A stretch of DNA of 64,000 nt, taken from the NCBI RefSeq assembly GCF_016808095.1, contig NC_068973.1, forward strand, positions 15,682,501 to 15,746,500, read 5' to 3'. This DNA is from Vigna angularis. Taxonomy: Eukaryota; Streptophyta; Magnoliopsida; Fabales; Fabaceae. Under the pieces are notes generated by a model. It made no database searches. It was given only the letters and a program-made list of their open reading frames with translations, and was not told the DNA's origin. The stretch's first letter is position 1; each line of letters begins with the position of its first letter. This document shows, piece by piece, positions 60,175 through 64,000 of the stretch. A program made the position numbers and the translations under genes.

Positions 60175-61743
60175 GATAACATTGTCGTTGACATGATCAA
60201 ATTAATACTACTAAACTATAGCAACTTTAGTATTGCTAAGATAGTAGCCAATAACATAAAAATAGTAAATTCAACCCTAAGTCGTCTCCCAATGAATACA
60301 TAATTGATTCTTAACAAATTAGTTCTTATAAAAGTTATATAAAAAGGTTAGTAAAACAAAAACAATACAGAAGATAAAGATCAATAAAAGATTAAAGAAC
60401 AAAATAACAAAAGATAGAAAGAAAGAAATTTATAAAGAGATTTAAAAAGATAAAAACAATGATAAAGAAAATAAGTTGATTTCACTGCGTTTTCAAAATA
60501 GTATTCATCATTGGTTATCTAAATATTACTGTTCAATTAATTGTTGTCTTAGATTTTCAAATTAATCAATGTAAATTCTCAATTAATTTGTTGGCGTTCT
60601 CACTCTTAACTAAAGTACATTCTCAATTAAAAGCAATAATTTTGTAGATCAATCATAGTAAATTTAACCAAAGTACATTCTGAATTAAATATTACTATGT
60701 CTAATCATGTCTATTCTTTTATCTCTTACATCAAGTAAAAAACTAATCAACCAAAGTATATTCTTGATTAATTCTTGTTAAAGTTTCCACCTCTAATCAA
60801 AGTACATTCTCAATTATTGGAGAAAATCCATTCAATCACATGAAAGTTTTTAACTTTCATCAAAGTAAATTCTAAATTAAAATTAAAAACCTTTGGACTC
60901 ACATGATTGATATGTTAGGTAAATTTAAAATAATTCTTACTTTCTATAATGTAAAAATCATTACTATTACTTGATTAAGAAGCAAAACACAGATAAAAAT
61001 AAATCACAACAAAAATAAAAAAAACAAACAAATTTATTCATTTAACCTCATAATCTAATTAAAAAATCACACCAGGATCAATCTGAGAGGCTTAGCACTC
61101 CATGGAATGTAGAAAAATCATGAAAATAGAAGAAGAAATTGTGGAGAACATGAGAGAAGAGAGGGTAGACAAAATTTGAGAAGATATTTGCTAGATTAAA
61201 AAAGATTTGGGAAATATTATCTTTTGATATTTATTGATATAGATAAATAAGGTAATTATTTAAAAATATCAAATAAAATATATTAAGATATATTTTTCCC
61301 AAATTATCTTTAATCATAAACATTTATCAATTATCAAATCTCTTTTAGTAGAAGAAATAGAGAAAACTACGAGATCTAATTTTTGTTGCCTCTTCCCTCT
61401 TCTTTGCATAGCCAAATTTCTTCACTTTTTCATGTTATGCTTGGCTTGATTCATTGTGGTCTTGATTATTTTCTATTCTTGGATTTATCTTTAAGGTGTT
61501 ACGAAACTTTAACCCATTTGTTTTCACATCTCAATGAGCTCATCTTAGTTGGAGTTGCACTAACACACCTCAAAATATCCAAAGAACATTTGTGCAACTA
61601 AAATATATTTTTAACATGTTTTTGTACCTAATCCTAAATAAACATTTATAGAAAATTATAATTAAACTATTTTATTAAAGTACAAAAATCAATTAATAAT
61701 CCAATATTAAAGGCTAAATGAGGACATAAATATGCATTCATCA
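60175..61743 (-). repeat. LTR family D, longer copy
   Basis: Minus orientation with start TGATGAATGCATATTT at 61743, running leftwards through TTGGGAGACGACTTAGGG (about 60275-60293). Shares AATTGAGAATGTACTTTG units with the palindrome arms. The other end is undefined. The frame at 61383-61601 is not a gene. Confidence 0.8.
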
Positions 61744-61763
61744 CCTACCTAGCAAAATATGTT

Positions 61764-62160
61764 TGGCCTCCACAGGAACAACATCACATAGAACCTCATC
61801 CCTGTATCTTCCTAGGGAGAAGTTAATTAGGACTTGTTTATTGACATTTATTTCTCCCTCCTTATTTATCCAAGTAAGCTTATGGGCTTGGCTTGAGGAA
61901 TGATTTCTAGCACATTTGTACTACTTCCTTCATCAGTAATTAAAGATAAAACCTTATTTTTAATGAGGCATTTAGTACAGAAAATTTTTCTCTCTAAGTT
62001 CATCTAGTGTATGTCTCCCCTTAGACCACTCATAAACCTAGTTATTTTTTCTGCATTAGATTCTTTTAATCTAACCCTAATCATTAGAGAGTCTAGTTCT
62101 TTAAAGTAGTTATTCACACGGAAATGCATATGGTGAAGCCTTTAGAGCTTCAAAAGGAGT
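61764..62160 (-). pseudogene. Gypsy gag-protease fragment
   Basis: The minus strand reads YMREFHMHFRVNNYFKELDS and KITRFMSGLRGDIH (a Gag block) near 62020-62140, then INKQVLINFSLGRYRDEVLC and DVVPVEAKHILLG near 61764-61850, the end of a Gypsy retropepsin (the ILLGRPW region). The usual zinc knuckle and protease active site between them are missing. It is framed by two LTRs of other families. Confidence 0.72.
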
Positions 62161-62199
62161 TCCCTCATATAGTAAGAAGGAACAAATCTAGCATACAAT

Positions 62200-63498
62200 T
62201 GTTAAGACCTCGGTAAGTGTATCGAATTGTATCAAGTCATAAATATGGTAATAAATAGTTTATCTTCTAAACAGTTATGTAATTTCTTGATTAAATATAA
62301 CTTGAGAACAAAATATTTTGGTTTAAAATGCAGAAAATAAACATGAATGCAAGTTTTGATCAATTGACAATAAGAATGCACAGGTGATTGGTTTGTAAAA
62401 TATGGAATGATTATGTTGTTGGGGGTTCGACTTATCCTATCCACTCTCATGTATTTATGAATTCGTCTTCTTCATTAATGTTAATGCCACTTTCTAATTT
62501 ACTTTAGACCCGATGTCTTAGCGAAGAAAGTCTATCCTTAATTACTAGTTTACAATGTCTTGTCTCCCTAACAATTAATTCTGCATTATAAACGCACAAA
62601 AGTTTAAAGGCAACCAACCCTCATATCCCTATGTCTGGGCAATACTGCTTTTGGGAGAGATTCCCCAGATCTAGATTTCCCTGTATGTGTCCATATCGAC
62701 AAAATCAATTATCATGCTATGAATGAGTTAAACAAAGCAAGGATAGAGTATAGAGGAAAAACCCTAACAATTAATGAACAAAGCATTTAAAATAAGAATC
62801 AACTCAATACATGAGAGTTTCAAAGCATTACATCGTTTCCCCAACAACAATTGAAGTTTAGTTCACCATAGACATGGTGAAACTAGATGAATAATGGAAA
62901 AGAATGAGATAGAAAAACCCTAAAAGTTGAAGATAGGAGCTTCTGCTTCCAAATCCGCCTCAAAGAGAGTGTTTCTGCGCCTCTTCTGTCAAAAGATACC
63001 AAGCCTAGGACGTCTAAATCCTTAAATAGAGCACAGAAAAAGTCCAGGCCCACGAGACTAGCGCTCAACACCCCAACTTAGGGCACCTAAGCGTGACTGC
63101 GAAAGCATCTGCGCTCAGCGCCCCTAGAAGGGCGCCCAGGCGTGAGTTGCGGTACTAACTGGCGCTTAGTGGCACAAAAAGGGCGCTCAGGCGCCAAGGC
63201 GAGACTTTAGCGCTGAGGGCCTCCAAAAGGGCGCTCACGCGCCACCTGCGGTCCTTCTCTCTGATGATTTTCCAGCTTTTCCTGAGTTCTAGCTCCTTGA
63301 TACTTTAACTCTTCTTCCAAACCATCCTAATTCCTATTAAAACAAGGAAAACTAAGCGTAAAACCAATAATTCCACCTTCAACTCTCTTATTCTCATAAC
63401 TAAAGCAAAAACATGATTTGAAGCTAGTTTCTAAGTCATAAAGGGTGTTTTTAGTATCAAAATTAAATATCAAATAATGGTATTTTCAATCGTTATCA
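62200..63498 (-). repeat. 3' LTR of an Athila-like element leaving the right edge
   Basis: Minus orientation, 1299 bp, starting TGATAACG at 63498 and ending CTTAACA at 62200. Homologous to 12013-13330. The GCGCTCAGCGCC-type module is expanded here (63060-63245). The adjacent 5 bp outside are ACAAT; the partner duplication is off-window. Confidence 0.9.
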
Positions 63499-64000
63499 CA
63501 ACTCCAAACATAAAACTTTGTTTTTCCTCAAGCAAACAAGATGTAACTCAGCTTTCAAACAATCAATACAATGGTTCACACATTCCAAAACTCTTTCTTT
63601 CAAGACAAGTAATTACTCAAATCAGCTCATCACAAAGAATTCAGTCAAGATGTACACATGCCTTGATTCAAACAACTGATCATGGTGCTCACAAAAATCA
63701 CATAATATCCAACAGATGTTATTCTCATGAATGATCAATTAACTAAGCATAAATGTAATCATGTATTCATGGAACTACTCCTCACCAGTCAAAGTGTTTC
63801 ACTCAATCACACAGGAGTATATAGAGGTAACCCCTTCACTCTACTATCCCAATGTCACATAAAACAAAATTGCCTTTCATTTAACCACAATCAAACACAC
63901 TCACAAACAAGTATCATCACAAGGACTTTCCATGGCTTGTAATGTGGTTGGGCTAAGAAGAACATTGGTTTTTCTGGATCACAAAATCCTTGAGTTAAGA
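63499..64000 (-). other. Internal 3' region of the right-edge Athila-like element
   Basis: Matches 27530-28042 in reverse orientation, starting with the purine tract position (the minus strand reads towards GTTTGGAGTTG). Non-coding; the frames at 63477 and 63727 are spurious. Confidence 0.82.

Overview
The window is nuclear plant DNA. It has spliceosomal introns with GT..AG junctions, an AP2/ERF transcription factor gene, AT-rich single-copy stretches, and dense nested LTR retrotransposons of the Copia, Athila-like and Tekay-like Gypsy types, with Mutator-like (MULE) and hAT DNA transposons. The repeat style recalls a papilionoid legume such as Vigna or Phaseolus; that is inference. Only one gene looks intact and cellular: an ERF group X-type factor on the minus strand (40688-42643, two exons, 255 codons).

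Layout. 1-5886: a minus-strand Copia gag-pol wreck with its own roughly 350-bp LTR, split by a solo LTR (3909-5327, target duplication CTTTT) and joined on its left to the 5' LTR of another Copia element that leaves the window. 5887-12012: LTR fragments, including a plus-strand solo LTR (8727-9990), and AT-rich DNA. 12013-29115: an Athila-like Gypsy element (LTR, primer site, gag, protease, a plant transposon-protein ORF, truncated 3' LTR) with no reverse transcriptase or integrase seen. Inside its gag sits a minus-strand gag-only LTR element (15107-23537, target duplication AGTAG). Inside that sits a Pack-MULE-like element (20907-22157, 9-bp duplication) carrying an EXO70 fragment. 29116-34959: Copia gag and LTR scraps, then a Tekay-like LTR interrupted by an Athila-like LTR. 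34998-37631: two LTRs in inverted orientation forming a palindrome of about 2.6 kb.

37632-43280 is the single-copy island with the ERF gene. 43281-51917 is a MULE of 8.6 kb with a 10-bp flanking duplication. It carries two convergent, homologous genes: a plus-strand plant-mobile-domain/DUF1985-like gene, and a minus-strand gene joining the same domain to a Ulp1 (C48) protease with His, Asp and Cys visible. A 295-bp satellite array lies between them. No transposase was seen in it.

51918-64000: a second MULE-type element (52194-53336), an hAT-type element (54137-55427) holding a nested element with an 84-bp hairpin, a Gypsy LTR fragment, a deleted MULE relative (57884-58640), repeated LTR copies (58985-61743), a Gypsy gag-protease scrap, and the 3' LTR of another Athila-like element leaving the right edge.

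The transposable-element genes are mostly broken by a few stops or shifts. The coordinates and target duplications allow the insertion order to be read directly.
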